A DNA stretch of 64,000 nucleotides from JALZVT01 sp964634815. GTDB lineage: Bacteria > Pseudomonadota > Gammaproteobacteria > Pseudomonadales > Azotimanducaceae. The translations under genes were made by a program, and so were the position numbers. The notes under the pieces are model-generated. The model was not told where the DNA came from. It worked only from the letters and a program-made list of their open reading frames with translations, and searched no databases. Numbering within the stretch: the stretch's first letter is position 1; each line of letters starts with the position of its first letter. The stretch lies in NCBI GenBank assembly GCA_964634815.1, contig CAZWMD010000017.1, forward strand, positions 6,763 through 70,762, given 5' to 3'. Shown piece after piece: positions 1-8,827 of this stretch.

Positions 1-168
1 CGGTTGATCAGGGTAATGAGATGCAACATTCACGGCCATGCCTGATGCTTTTTTCTCACAGGAAGCATGATCGGCGAGAAAGCTGTCGAAATCCTTAAGT
101 ACGCAGGGTAGCCAATCATCACCGGTGGGTGCGATTGGTAGTCTTTGTGGCAGAACGATCTCTTTCAT
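1..168 (-). CDS. miaE: tRNA-(ms2io6A37) hydroxylase MiaE, N-terminal part
   Basis: An ATG at 166-168 opens 56 codons that run off the left edge of the window, so only the N-terminus is present. The stretch WLPCVLKDFDSFLADHA followed by CEKKASGMAVNVASHYPDQP matches what I remember of the MiaE start: an acidic, His-containing helix that contributes ligands to the ferritin-like di-iron site. MiaE hydroxylates the isopentenyl group of 2-methylthio-N6-isopentenyladenosine at tRNA position 37. The gene ends outside the window. The esterase stop codon lies only 11 bases upstream of its ATG, so the two are probably co-transcribed leftwards. The identity rests on about 50 residues and is good but not certain. 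Confidence 0.72.
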   Translation of the reverse strand, partial: MKEIVLPQRLPIAPTGDDWLPCVLKDFDSFLADHASCEKKASGMAVNVASHYPDQP

Positions 169-179
169 TTCAACGTCTT

Positions 180-869
180 TCACCCTGAAAGCCGCTGGGT
201 GAGCCAGGTTGAGATATCGTGCAACTGTTCGATACAGACCTGGTGGCCCATCTGATACTCGTGCCATTCCACCTGATAGTTCAGCCCGAGCAAGGCTTCT
301 CTTGAGGTAATTGCGCGAGTGATTGGAATCATCGGATCGCTGATGCCATGGGCCATGAATATGGGGGCGTCCACGCTCTCGAGCGTAATCTCATCAATCA
401 GATGCTCCGGGTCGTGCACGTAGGTCGACAAAGCCATGACGCCGCCCAGGCTTCTAGGGCTGCGCAACGCGTGCTGCAGGGCGATAACGCCTCCCTGGGA
501 AAAGCCCGCAACAATGATGCTGGATGGCGCGATACCGGAATCGATTTGCGCCTGCACGAGTGTTTCGAGTCGTTCTGCCGATTCCCGGATGTCTTCCGTG
601 CCGGCAAGCGGCGCTGACATATCGATGTCATACCAGGCGCGCATTTCGGCACCCCCGTTGATGGTCACCGGGCGAACCCGGGCGTGGGGGAAAACAAATC
701 GAATCCCCTCGGGAATCTTCAGTTCTTCGACGACCGGCAGGAAGTCGTGCCCGTCTGCCCCTAAACCGTGCAGCCAGATCACAGCCCCGATTGCGGCGGA
801 ATGGGGTTCAACCAGAATCTGATCTTCAGACTCTGTCACGCTGTGGCCTGTGCTGAGTGGGCTGGACAT
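180..869 (-). CDS. Phospholipase/carboxylesterase family alpha/beta-hydrolase
   Basis: A 229-residue serine hydrolase of the carboxylesterase / acyl-protein thioesterase family. An HGLGADGHDF oxyanion-loop motif sits at residues 34-43, the nucleophile motif GFSQGG gives Ser124, and the triad is completed by Asp178 (ISDPM) and His209 (MGHQV). It has no signal peptide, so it is a cytosolic esterase of short acyl esters or thioesters; the substrate is unknown. The frame is open further upstream, but the ATG at 867-869 is preceded by a clear GGAGG seven bases away and gives the usual family length. It lies 11 bases upstream of miaE on the same strand. Confidence 0.9.
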   Translation of the reverse strand: MSSPLSTGHSVTESEDQILVEPHSAAIGAVIWLHGLGADGHDFLPVVEELKIPEGIRFVFPHARVRPVTINGGAEMRAWYDIDMSAPLAGTEDIRESAERLETLVQAQIDSGIAPSSIIVAGFSQGGVIALQHALRSPRSLGGVMALSTYVHDPEHLIDEITLESVDAPIFMAHGISDPMIPITRAITSREALLGLNYQVEWHEYQMGHQVCIEQLHDISTWLTQRLSG

Positions 870-989
870 GGCTAACCTCCGGGATTTTATCGCTGGGCAT
901 TTTACCGCATCGGCTTCAGGAGTAGGATACCGCGCCCGGTTAAGCTGCGTGTACTGCGTTAACCCTTCACTCATGCAGGTCAAAGCTCG

Positions 990-2804
990 ATGTCTGAACC
1001 CGCTCTCGATGCTGAACGCGAGTCTTCCAAAAATCTGGGCAGCCTCAAACATGCTCTGAAGTATATGTCGCCTTACAAGGCGCAGATCATTGCAGCGACC
1101 GTTGCGCTGATCGTAACTGCCAGCATTACCCTGTCGGTAGGCCAGGGCGTGAGGGTTATTATTGATTCGGGTTTTGGGTCCAGGGATCCGGAACTTCTGA
1201 GCTCAAGCTTGCTGTTGTTCGCTGTCCTGGTTCTGGGGCTTACTGCAGGAACCTTTGTGCGATTCTATTTTGTCTCCTGGGTTGGGGAGCGAATTAGCGC
1301 CGACTTGCGCAACGATGTTTATGCCCATCTGATCGACCTGCATCCGGGCTTTTTTGAAGTTAATCAGCCTACCGAGATTCAATCGCGAATCACCACCGAT
1401 ACGACGCTGTTGCAAACGGTGATTGGCTCCTCGGTATCGATTGCGCTGCGTAATGCGTTGATGTTTGTGGGTGGCGTTGTTTTGCTGTTGGTGACCAATC
1501 CCAAGCTTACGGCCATCGTTCTTGGCAGCATCCCGCTCATTATTGTTCCAATAATCCTCTTTGGACGCAGCGTCCGAAAATTATCACGTTCCAGTCAGGA
1601 CACACTTGCTGATGTTGGCAGCTACGCCGGTGAATCGCTTCGTCACATCAAGGTGGTGCAGGCGTATAACCATCAGGCTGCCGATGTGGCTGCCTTTGAT
1701 AACCGGGTTGAGAGTGCCTTTAAGGTAGCGGTGCACCGCATTCGTCAGCGGGCATTTCTAATTGCGATGGTAATGCTCCTCATCATGGGGGCCATAGCTG
1801 CCATGTTGTGGGTTGGCGGACAGGATGTGCTGCAAGGCCGAACCACAGCAGGCGAACTTGCTGCCTTTGTCTTTTACGCGTTGATTGTTGCCGGGTCGGT
1901 AGGTGCCATCTCTGAAGTATGGTCAGATCTGCAACGCGCCGCTGGAGCAACCGAGAGGCTCATGGAGCTGCTGGCGGCACCGAATGAATTACCTGATCCG
2001 CAGATTGCGGCGGACATTTCGACGCTAGAAGGCGCAATTGCGTTCGAGGGCGTAGGGTATACCTATCCTCTACGGCCTACGGTACCTGTATTAACGAACG
2101 TGTCTTTTGAAGTGAAACCGGGCGAAATGCTGGCGCTGGTAGGGCCCTCGGGTGCAGGCAAGAGCACGTTGTTTGATCTAATGCTGCGTTTTTATGATCC
2201 GCTTGCTGGCGTGGTGCGACTGGATGGCCATGATTTGCGGGCGCTTGATCGCGCAGCGCTGCGCCAGCAGATTGCACTTGTACCCCAGGATGCTGCGTTG
2301 TTGGCTGGAACGATTCGTGAGCTGGTGAGTTACGCGCAAACTGAATCCAGTGTGGTTGATGATGAAAAGGTTTTGGCAGCACTCAGCAAAGCCAATGCGC
2401 TGGCATTTGTTGAAGACCTTCCAGAGGGGCTCGATACAAGATTGGGTGAAGGTGGGGTAGGGCTTTCCGGTGGGCAGCGACAACGGCTTGCGATCGCGCG
2501 GGCGTTGTACAGTGAGCCACGCGTGCTGTTACTTGATGAAGCAACCAGTGCTCTGGATGCCGAAAGCGAGGCCCAGATTCGCGATGCACTGATGAGTATT
2601 CGTGGAGAAGTTACAGTGGTAGCGATCGCTCACAGGCTGTCAACGGTCATGGGTGCAAATCGGATTGTGGTGCTTGATGGTGGCAAGGTCTCGGCCATTG
2701 GGCCACACAATGAGCTGCTGGAAACCAGTCCGCTATACGCCAGATACGCCAAGGTTCAACTTGAATCACCAAACAAGGCCAACTGGTCTTCAGAGTCTGG
2801 ATGA
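990..2804 (+). CDS. MsbA-like ABC exporter (fused membrane and ATPase domains)
   Basis: A 604-residue half-transporter. The N-terminal six-helix ABC exporter membrane domain covers about residues 25-320. The nucleotide-binding domain follows, with Walker A GPSGAGKST near 384-392, the signature LSGGQRQRLAIARAL near 491, Walker B LLLDEATSALD near 512, and the switch His in AIAHRLSTV. This arrangement is that of homodimeric ABCB-type exporters for lipids, peptides or drugs. The cargo cannot be told from sequence, and neighbours give no hint. Its 3' end overlaps the convergent dinB by 49 bases, which is unusually long for a tail-to-tail pair. Confidence 0.9.
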   Translation: MSEPALDAERESSKNLGSLKHALKYMSPYKAQIIAATVALIVTASITLSVGQGVRVIIDSGFGSRDPELLSSSLLLFAVLVLGLTAGTFVRFYFVSWVGERISADLRNDVYAHLIDLHPGFFEVNQPTEIQSRITTDTTLLQTVIGSSVSIALRNALMFVGGVVLLLVTNPKLTAIVLGSIPLIIVPIILFGRSVRKLSRSSQDTLADVGSYAGESLRHIKVVQAYNHQAADVAAFDNRVESAFKVAVHRIRQRAFLIAMVMLLIMGAIAAMLWVGGQDVLQGRTTAGELAAFVFYALIVAGSVGAISEVWSDLQRAAGATERLMELLAAPNELPDPQIAADISTLEGAIAFEGVGYTYPLRPTVPVLTNVSFEVKPGEMLALVGPSGAGKSTLFDLMLRFYDPLAGVVRLDGHDLRALDRAALRQQIALVPQDAALLAGTIRELVSYAQTESSVVDDEKVLAALSKANALAFVEDLPEGLDTRLGEGGVGLSGGQRQRLAIARALYSEPRVLLLDEATSALDAESEAQIRDALMSIRGEVTVVAIAHRLSTVMGANRIVVLDGGKVSAIGPHNELLETSPLYARYAKVQLESPNKANWSSESG

Positions 2805-3913
2805 GCCAAACGAACGCCCATTCCCAGAAGGCGTACGGGTTGCTCTGCTCTCGACCAACCGCGTTGAATCAGAGACTCAAACTCTGCCAGTTCAACTCTG
2901 CTGCCCATGCTTGACACGGTGGTAGTTGTGAAATCGCTGAAGCGAACCTTTACAAAACACTGATCTATTCTGGCCCTCGCGTTTGTCGCGCTGCTGTCGA
3001 TGCGACCTTGCAGATCGGTGAACAAAGCCTTGCTTGCGCTTAACGCTGCTGGCAGATCGATCAGATCTTCGGCGAAGGTTCGTTCGACACTGATAGATTT
3101 TCTCAGGCGATGGGGGCGCACCGGGCGTTCATCCTTGCCACGGCAGAGTTCAAACAGGCGGGCACCAAATTTGCCATAGCTGCGAGTCAGTTGAGTGATG
3201 GATAACGCCCGCAGATCACTGCACTTGCGCAATCCCTGCGCGTGCATCCGGGCTGCCGTTACCGATCCAACTCCAAAGATTTTCTCAACGGGCAATTCGG
3301 CAACAAAGGCATCGATCTGGTTGGGTGTGACAGTGAATTGGCCATCGGGTTTGTCCCAGTCACTCGCGATTTTGGCAACAAATTTGTTGGGTGCTATGCC
3401 GCAGGAGATGGTAATTGCAAGCTCCTCACGAACAGCTCGCCTGATTTCCCTGGCCATGAGAGTGGCACTGCCGTCGAACTCTGAACAATCGCTTACGTCG
3501 AGAAACGCTTCATCGAGTGACAATGGTTCTATGATTGGAGTGAATCGCTCAAAAATTTCCCGCACTTGTGCTGACACAGCCTTGTATTTGGCCATGTTGT
3601 TGCGAACGATGACCAGGCTTGGACACAAGCGCACAGCCCGACTCATCGGCATCGCGCTGTGTACGCCGTAGCGGCGTGCGAGGTAGTTGCAGGTCGCAAC
3701 CACGCCTCTCTTGTCTGGAGCTCCGCCAACCGCAACGGGCTGGTCGCGCAGCTCAGGATTATCACGCATCTCTACCGAGGCGAAAAAGCTGTCGCAATCA
3801 GCATGAATAATCTTGCGCTGATGGCTCAAATTTTGCGGATTGTTGTGTGGATTGTTGTTTATAGCGCCTTCCGAGATCGTCTTCCGATGGAACCTGATCG
3901 CTGTCCTCCGCAT
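2756..3913 (-). CDS. dinB: DNA polymerase IV (Y-family translesion polymerase)
   Basis: A Y-family polymerase, typically error-prone and SOS-induced. The palm begins at RKIIHADCDSFFASVEM (catalytic Asp in HADCDSFF) and the second metal-binding pair is in PLSLDEAFLDV. YLARRYGVHSAMP, the helix-hairpin-helix (KIFGVGSVTAARMHAQGL) and the little-finger region follow in family order. Extra N-terminal codons precede the E. coli start position. I use the ATG at 3911-3913; ATGs at 3937 and 3982 are alternatives, but the last overlaps the divergent CoA-transferase start, and a TTG just before SHQRKIIHAD would give the E. coli length. The C-terminus QLALFGDSS resembles a beta-clamp-binding tail. Confidence 0.92.
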   Translation of the reverse strand: MRRTAIRFHRKTISEGAINNNPHNNPQNLSHQRKIIHADCDSFFASVEMRDNPELRDQPVAVGGAPDKRGVVATCNYLARRYGVHSAMPMSRAVRLCPSLVIVRNNMAKYKAVSAQVREIFERFTPIIEPLSLDEAFLDVSDCSEFDGSATLMAREIRRAVREELAITISCGIAPNKFVAKIASDWDKPDGQFTVTPNQIDAFVAELPVEKIFGVGSVTAARMHAQGLRKCSDLRALSITQLTRSYGKFGARLFELCRGKDERPVRPHRLRKSISVERTFAEDLIDLPAALSASKALFTDLQGRIDSSATNARARIDQCFVKVRFSDFTTTTVSSMGSRVELAEFESLIQRGWSRAEQPVRLLGMGVRLAHPDSEDQLALFGDSS

Positions 3914-3972
3914 AATAACCCGTGGCAGAGCAGACATTTTGATCGTTAACAGAGAATAAAGGGGAGTACGCC

Positions 3973-5106
3973 ATGGGGCCATTAGAAGGGGTAAGAATCA
4001 TTGAGCTGGCGGGCATAGGCCCAGGGCCGTTTTGCGGCATGATGCTCTCTGACATGGGAGCTGAGGTTATTCGGATCGACCGCTACACCGAAAACCCCCA
4101 GCCATCCAAAGATGTGCTTAACCGCAATCGTCACTCGATAGCGGTAGATCTGAAGCAGCCAGAGGGTGTCGAAACGGTACTCAAGCTTGTGGAGTCTGCC
4201 GATGGTTTGTTTGAAGGCTTTCGTCCCGGCGTCACTGAGCGCCTGGGTCTGGGGCCTGCCGACTGTATGAAGCGTAACAAGAAGCTGGTTTATGGTCGTA
4301 TGACGGGCTGGGGGCAGGATGGCCCGATGGCTAATGCTGCGGGGCATGACATCAATTACATAGCACTGTCGGGTGCACTTTACTCGGTGGGTCGCAGCGG
4401 AGAACGTCCGGTACCACCACTGAATCTTGTAGGTGACTTTGGTGGAGGTGGCATGTTGCTCGCCTTTGGCATGGTATGCGCTCTTCTGGAAGCCCAGAAG
4501 TCCGGAGAGGGACAGGTGATTGACTCGGCGATGATCGATGGTGCTGCATCACTTATGTCGATGTTCTTCAGCATGGCTGCGATGGGTCGATTTACTGATC
4601 AGCGTGGTACTAACCTGCTTGATGGCGGTGCACCCTTCTACGATACCTATGAAACCAGCGATGGTAAGTACGTAAGCCTTGGCTCCATCGAGCCACAGTT
4701 TTATGCACTCCTTAAGGAGAAAGCAGGGCTTGATGAGGAGACGTTTGGGGCACAGCACGACGCAAGTCGATGGGTGTCGCAGAAGGAAAAACTCACAGCG
4801 ATCATGAAATCAAAAACTCGCGATGAGTGGTGTGAGATTATGGAGGGCAGTGATGTTTGTTTCGCACCGGTGCTCTCGATCTTTGAAGCACCGGATCATC
4901 CCCACAATAAGCATCGCAACGGATTTCTGAATATCGATGGTGTTGTGCAGCCAGCACCAGCGCCACGCTTTTCGCGCACCGCACCAGAGGTGCGACACGG
5001 ACCGCGTATGGAAGGACAGGATTCAGAAGCGGTACTGAGCGCGGCTGGATTCTCTGCCGAGAAAATTGCAGAACTTAAGGCCAGCAAGGTCATTCCGGGA
5101 GCATGA
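3973..5106 (+). CDS. Alpha-methylacyl-CoA racemase (CaiB/BaiF family)
   Basis: A 377-residue family III CoA-transferase fold protein starting MGPLEGVRIIELAGIGPGPF. The signature AGHDINYIALSG places His125 where alpha-methylacyl-CoA racemases carry their catalytic His; the partner Asp should be in the following loop (VGDFGGGG). Racemases epimerise 2-methyl-branched acyl-CoA thioesters so that beta-oxidation can proceed. A GGGGAG stands seven bases before the ATG. Its stop overlaps the propionyl-CoA synthetase start (ATGA), so the two are co-translated, which fits branched-chain or propionate metabolism. It could instead be a true CoA-transferase of the same fold. Confidence 0.85.
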   Translation: MGPLEGVRIIELAGIGPGPFCGMMLSDMGAEVIRIDRYTENPQPSKDVLNRNRHSIAVDLKQPEGVETVLKLVESADGLFEGFRPGVTERLGLGPADCMKRNKKLVYGRMTGWGQDGPMANAAGHDINYIALSGALYSVGRSGERPVPPLNLVGDFGGGGMLLAFGMVCALLEAQKSGEGQVIDSAMIDGAASLMSMFFSMAAMGRFTDQRGTNLLDGGAPFYDTYETSDGKYVSLGSIEPQFYALLKEKAGLDEETFGAQHDASRWVSQKEKLTAIMKSKTRDEWCEIMEGSDVCFAPVLSIFEAPDHPHNKHRNGFLNIDGVVQPAPAPRFSRTAPEVRHGPRMEGQDSEAVLSAAGFSAEKIAELKASKVIPGA

Positions 5107-7013
5107 GCACATCTGAGCAAGAACTTCTGGAGCAATATCAGGCCGTCAATGCGCGTGCAGCGTCTGACCCTGAAGGGTTCTGGCGTGAGCAGGCGCAGCG
5201 ATTGGACTGGTTCGAGTTTCCGCCGAGCATACTAAGCAAGGACAGCAATGGAGCCGACCGCTGGTATGCGGGCGGCAAGTTGAATACCGCCTGGCTCGCT
5301 CTCGACCGTCATGTTGAGGCGGGACGCGGTGATCAGATTGCGCTGATCTATGATTCTCCGGCCACCGATACCTACACAAAATACACCTTTGCTGAACTGA
5401 CCGAATGGGTTGCCAGTGTTGCAGGTTCGCTCCGGGCACTTGGTGTTGAGAAAGGTGATCGGGTAGTTATCTATATGCCCATGGTGCCCGAAACGGCGGT
5501 AGCCATGCTTGCCTGTGCGCGTATTGGTGCCGTTCACTCGGTAGTATTTGGTGGCTTTGCTGCGCCCGAGTTAGCTATTCGAATCGACGATGCAACGCCA
5601 AAGGTCATTCTGTCGGCGAGCTGCGGTATCGAATTCGACAAGGTGATCGAATACAAACCGCTGCTGGACCGTGCCATCGAGCTTGCTGCGCATAAGGTGC
5701 AACACAGCGTTGTGCTGCAACGCGCTCAGGCGCGTGCGACCCTGCATGCGCCACGCGACATTGACTGGATTGAGTTCGAGGCGCTCGGCGATGCTGCCGA
5801 CTGTGTGCAGCTTGATGCCTGTGATCCGCTGTATATTTTGTATACCTCGGGTACGACCGGTAAGCCTAAAGGGGTGTTGCGAGACAATGGTGGCCATGCG
5901 GTGGCGCTGGCTTACAGTATGGACGTGGTCTACGGACTTAATGAAGGCGAAACCTACTGGGCCGCGTCAGATGTTGGCTGGGTGGTTGGCCACAGTTTTA
6001 TTGTTTACGGCCCGCTTATTGCCGGCTGTTCGAGCATTTTGTTTGAAGGCAAACCGGTACGCACACCCGATGCAGGTACCTTTTGGCGCGTCATTCAGGA
6101 TTATCAGGTAAGCGCCTTTTTTGTTGCCCCTACGGCCTTCCGGGCGATAAAAAAAGAAGACCCCGATGGTGCGCTGCTAAAGAACTACGACATAACCAGT
6201 TTGCGTACGCTGTTTGTTGCCGGCGAGCGTCTGGATCCGCCAACTTATCATTGGCTCGATGAGGTATTGCACTGTCCGGTGGTGGACCATTGGTGGCAAA
6301 CCGAAACCGGCTGGCCGATATGCTCTAATCTTGCACGGATGGGATTACTGCCGATCAAACCGGGCTCTCTGGCGTTGCCCATTCCAGGTTACGACCTGCG
6401 TATTTTTGATGAAGATGGCAACGAACTCGCTCCCGGTGAAGAAGGCAATGTGGTGCTGAAAGCACCGCTACCTCCTGGCGCGTTGCCGACGGTGTGGCAG
6501 GATCACGCCCGGTTTCTCGCTGCCTACTGGGAACGTTACCCCGGCTATTACCTGACCGGTGATGGCGGTTACGTTGATGAGCAGGGTTACGTTTACATCA
6601 TGGGGCGAGTAGATGATGTGATCAACGTTGCTGGACATCGATTGTCGACCGGTCAGATGGAAGAGGTTGTTGCAGCGAACCTGGCGGTCGCCGAGTGCGC
6701 GGTGGTTGGAATTAAGGACGCTGATAAGGGGCAGGTGCCTTTGGGTCTGGTGGTGCTGAAGGACGGAGTGAATATTGAGCTGGCCGCCTTGCGCGAGGAA
6801 CTGATTGCGGCTGTGCGAAGTGAAGTGGGGGCCTTTGCTAACTTCAGGCAACTGCTGCGAGTAGAACGGCTGCCGAAAACTCGATCGGGCAAAATTTTGC
6901 GCCAAACCATTCGCAAATTAGCCGACGGTGAGGACTATGCCATGCCTTCGACGATTGATGATCCGGTGATCCTTGAGGAGATTCAGGCCGCGTTGGACAG
7001 TCGCAACGCATAG
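5103..7013 (+). CDS. prpE: Propionyl-CoA synthetase-type acyl-CoA ligase
   Basis: A 636-residue AMP-forming acyl-CoA synthetase of the acetyl/propionyl type, activating short-chain acids with ATP and CoA. The ACAS N-terminal motif (WYAGGKLNTAWLALDRH) is followed by the P-loop-like YTSGTTGKPKGVLRD near residues 245-258, WWQTETGWPI, YLTGDGGYVDEQG and the C-terminal catalytic lysine motif RSGKILRQTIR near 593-600. Overall spacing resembles PrpE / ACSS3 more than acetyl-CoA synthetase. It is translationally coupled to the upstream racemase. Propionate is the likeliest substrate; another short or branched acid is possible. Confidence 0.87.
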   Translation: MSTSEQELLEQYQAVNARAASDPEGFWREQAQRLDWFEFPPSILSKDSNGADRWYAGGKLNTAWLALDRHVEAGRGDQIALIYDSPATDTYTKYTFAELTEWVASVAGSLRALGVEKGDRVVIYMPMVPETAVAMLACARIGAVHSVVFGGFAAPELAIRIDDATPKVILSASCGIEFDKVIEYKPLLDRAIELAAHKVQHSVVLQRAQARATLHAPRDIDWIEFEALGDAADCVQLDACDPLYILYTSGTTGKPKGVLRDNGGHAVALAYSMDVVYGLNEGETYWAASDVGWVVGHSFIVYGPLIAGCSSILFEGKPVRTPDAGTFWRVIQDYQVSAFFVAPTAFRAIKKEDPDGALLKNYDITSLRTLFVAGERLDPPTYHWLDEVLHCPVVDHWWQTETGWPICSNLARMGLLPIKPGSLALPIPGYDLRIFDEDGNELAPGEEGNVVLKAPLPPGALPTVWQDHARFLAAYWERYPGYYLTGDGGYVDEQGYVYIMGRVDDVINVAGHRLSTGQMEEVVAANLAVAECAVVGIKDADKGQVPLGLVVLKDGVNIELAALREELIAAVRSEVGAFANFRQLLRVERLPKTRSGKILRQTIRKLADGEDYAMPSTIDDPVILEEIQAALDSRNA

Positions 7014-7062
7014 CGACAAATTTGCGGCTTTCGGGTATGAGGTTATCACCGTATCATGGGGC

Positions 7063-7401
7063 ATGATTATTGTGCACGGTACGATCCCGCTGAAACCCGA
7101 TTGCCGCGAGCAGGCGCTTGATCTTGCGCGCCAGATGGCCGAGGCCAGTACCTCTGAGGACGGCTGCATCTCTTATGATTTTTATCTGGGCCTGCTTGAT
7201 GAAAATGTCCTGATGCTATTTCAGGAGTGGGAATCGATGGAGTCTTTGCGCGATCACTTTCAAACTGAACACATGGAAGAGTTCATGCGCGTGCTGCCGG
7301 AGTACCTTGCGGGAGAAATCGTCACCCGCCGATTTGCCGTGCAAAATGTAGACGACGGTGAGGATCAGCCTATGTCTGAACCCAGACCGATCATTCATTA
7401 A
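7063..7401 (+). CDS. ABM-domain (antibiotic biosynthesis monooxygenase-like) protein
   Basis: A 112-residue protein with a dimeric alpha/beta-barrel ABM fold: MIIVHGTIPLKPDC, then CISYDFYLGLLDENVLMLFQEW and the FQTEHMEEFMRVLPEYL helix are the family pattern. Members include quinol monooxygenases and heme-degrading enzymes, but many are uncharacterised. I choose the ATG at 7063 because it starts directly at the first beta strand; the frame extends upstream into the prpE-like gene. It follows prpE by 49 bases in the same direction and probably belongs to that operon. Confidence 0.78.
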   Translation: MIIVHGTIPLKPDCREQALDLARQMAEASTSEDGCISYDFYLGLLDENVLMLFQEWESMESLRDHFQTEHMEEFMRVLPEYLAGEIVTRRFAVQNVDDGEDQPMSEPRPIIH

Positions 7402-7437
7402 GCGTTAATTTGGCACTCACTTAGGTTTTCCAGGCAC

Positions 7438-7920
7438 TTGAACAACTCGTTACCGTCCTCAGTTACACCCTCTGTTACTGTTCGCGAAGGAACCCTGGCG
7501 GAAGCCTGGGCGATCTATCAGCAGATGCCTGAATTTGTGGGTGGCTTGTTGGATCAGAGTCAGTTTGAGCATCGATTAGCGCAGAGTTCGGCAATCATAT
7601 TGATTGCCTGTCAGGATGACGAAGCACTTGGGTTCAAGGTTGGATTCGATCGCTACGCAGACGGCTCTTTTTATAGCTGGCTTGGCGGAGTAGTGAAGCC
7701 AGCTCGGCGCCAAGGGGTTGCCCGAGCGCTCTTGCTTGAGCAGGAAAAGAAGGTCATCGCGGCAGGCTTCGACCGGGTTTATGTGAAAACTCTTAACCGC
7801 TACACGGGCATGTTGACCCTGCTGCTCACTAACGGTTACGGCGTGGTCGGCGTGAAATTGCCGGACGATTTGCCCGTGGCCGACGGTCGCCTTACCCTGG
7901 TAAAGATTCTCCGCGGCTGA
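7438..7920 (+). CDS. GNAT family N-acetyltransferase
   Basis: A 160-residue GNAT protein. The acetyl-CoA-binding motif A is VVKPARRQGVARALLLEQE (R/Q-x-x-G-V/A pattern), preceded by the beta strands ILIACQDDEALGFKVGFD and followed by VYVKTLNRYTGMLTLLLTNGY. The acceptor cannot be predicted. No ATG lies ahead of the N-terminal strand, and the TTG at 7438 is the best start; the sequence before it is not a strong ribosome site. It ends five bases from the convergent wrbA stop. Confidence 0.8.
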   Translation: MNNSLPSSVTPSVTVREGTLAEAWAIYQQMPEFVGGLLDQSQFEHRLAQSSAIILIACQDDEALGFKVGFDRYADGSFYSWLGGVVKPARRQGVARALLLEQEKKVIAAGFDRVYVKTLNRYTGMLTLLLTNGYGVVGVKLPDDLPVADGRLTLVKILRG

Positions 7921-7925
7921 TGCAA

Positions 7926-8540
7926 TTAGCCTAACCGCTCAGCGAGCCTGGCGAGCCTTTCACCGGCAGCCATTGCAATCGCCTTCTCTTCGTTACTGAT
8001 CTGCACACTAGCGTTGTTGCCGGCGACATGTGATGCCCCATAGGGCGTTCCGCCTTTTTCGGTGCTGCGCAGTTCGGGCACGCTGTAGGGTACCCCGCAG
8101 ATCACCATGCCATGATGGAACAAAGGGATTTGCATGGATAAAAGGGTGCTTTCCTGGCCGCCGTGCATTGATGAGGTACTGGTGAATACGCTGGCGGGCT
8201 TGTCCACGAGCGCGTTTGACAGCCACAGGTCTACAGTGTCGTCCAGAAAATGCTTGAGTGACGCTGCCATATTGCCGAATCGAGTAGGGCTACCCAGCGC
8301 GAGGGCGCAGCAATCTCGCAGATCTTCTTTGGTGCAATACACTGCGCCGGCTTCCGGGACCGGAGGTGCGGTCTGTTCGACAACAGTGGCTACCTCCGGC
8401 ACGGTTCGCAATCGGGCGCTAAACTTGCTGGATTGAGTGATTCCCCGGCCGATGTAGCGCGCCAGCTCAGCGGTAGTGCCACCGCGGCTGTAGTAAAGCA
8501 CCAGGATATAGGGTGCAGTTTCTGAGGAAGTTTGGGTCAT
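7926..8540 (-). CDS. wrbA: WrbA-type NAD(P)H:quinone oxidoreductase
   Basis: A 204-residue flavodoxin-fold enzyme. The FMN phosphate loop is VLYYSRGGTTAELARYIGRG at the N-terminus; LGSPTRFGNMAASLKHFLD and STSSMHGGQESTLLSM are WrbA signatures around the isoalloxazine ring, and VPYSVPELRSTEKGGTPYGA is the family's C-terminal insert. It does two-electron quinone reduction, protecting against redox cycling. AAGGTG stands eight bases before the ATG. It is preceded by an assembly gap, so its promoter region is doubled in the assembly. Confidence 0.9.
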   Translation of the reverse strand: MTQTSSETAPYILVLYYSRGGTTAELARYIGRGITQSSKFSARLRTVPEVATVVEQTAPPVPEAGAVYCTKEDLRDCCALALGSPTRFGNMAASLKHFLDDTVDLWLSNALVDKPASVFTSTSSMHGGQESTLLSMQIPLFHHGMVICGVPYSVPELRSTEKGGTPYGASHVAGNNASVQISNEEKAIAMAAGERLARLAERLG

Positions 8541-8599
8541 GGACGTTCACCTTGAATTAACCGTGGAGTGTTTTACGGTACCGTTAGGATGAGGCTTAC

Positions 8600-8699
8600 N
8601 NNNNNNNNNNNNNNNNNNNNNNNNNNNNNNNNNNNNNNNNNNNNNNNNNNNNNNNNNNNNNNNNNNNNNNNNNNNNNNNNNNNNNNNNNNNNNNNNNNN
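8600..8699. other. Assembly gap (100 N) with duplicated 55-bp flanks
   Basis: One hundred N. The 55 bases before the gap (8545-8599) are repeated exactly after it (8700-8754). A 55-base overlap is what a k=55 de Bruijn assembly leaves at contig ends, so the gap is most likely artificial and the true sequence contains the block once. Confidence 0.9.
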
Positions 8700-8778
8700 G
8701 TTCACCTTGAATTAACCGTGGAGTGTTTTACGGTACCGTTAGGATGAGGCTTACGTGCGATGGGTTCAAACCATTAAA

Positions 8779-8817
8779 TGCAAGCAGGAGATGCAAACAG
8801 GAGATGCAAGCAGGAGA
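8779..8817 (+). repeat. Three tandem 13-bp repeats carrying Shine-Dalgarno cores
   Basis: Three copies of TGCAAGCAGGAGA (the middle one with a single G-to-A change) run head to tail and continue into TGCAAAAACA directly before the ATG at 8828. Each copy holds AGGAGA, so the thioredoxin-like gene has three ribosome-site cores in a row, the last about ten bases from the start. Slippage could change the number of copies. Confidence 0.85.
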
Positions 8818-8827
8818 TGCAAAAACA

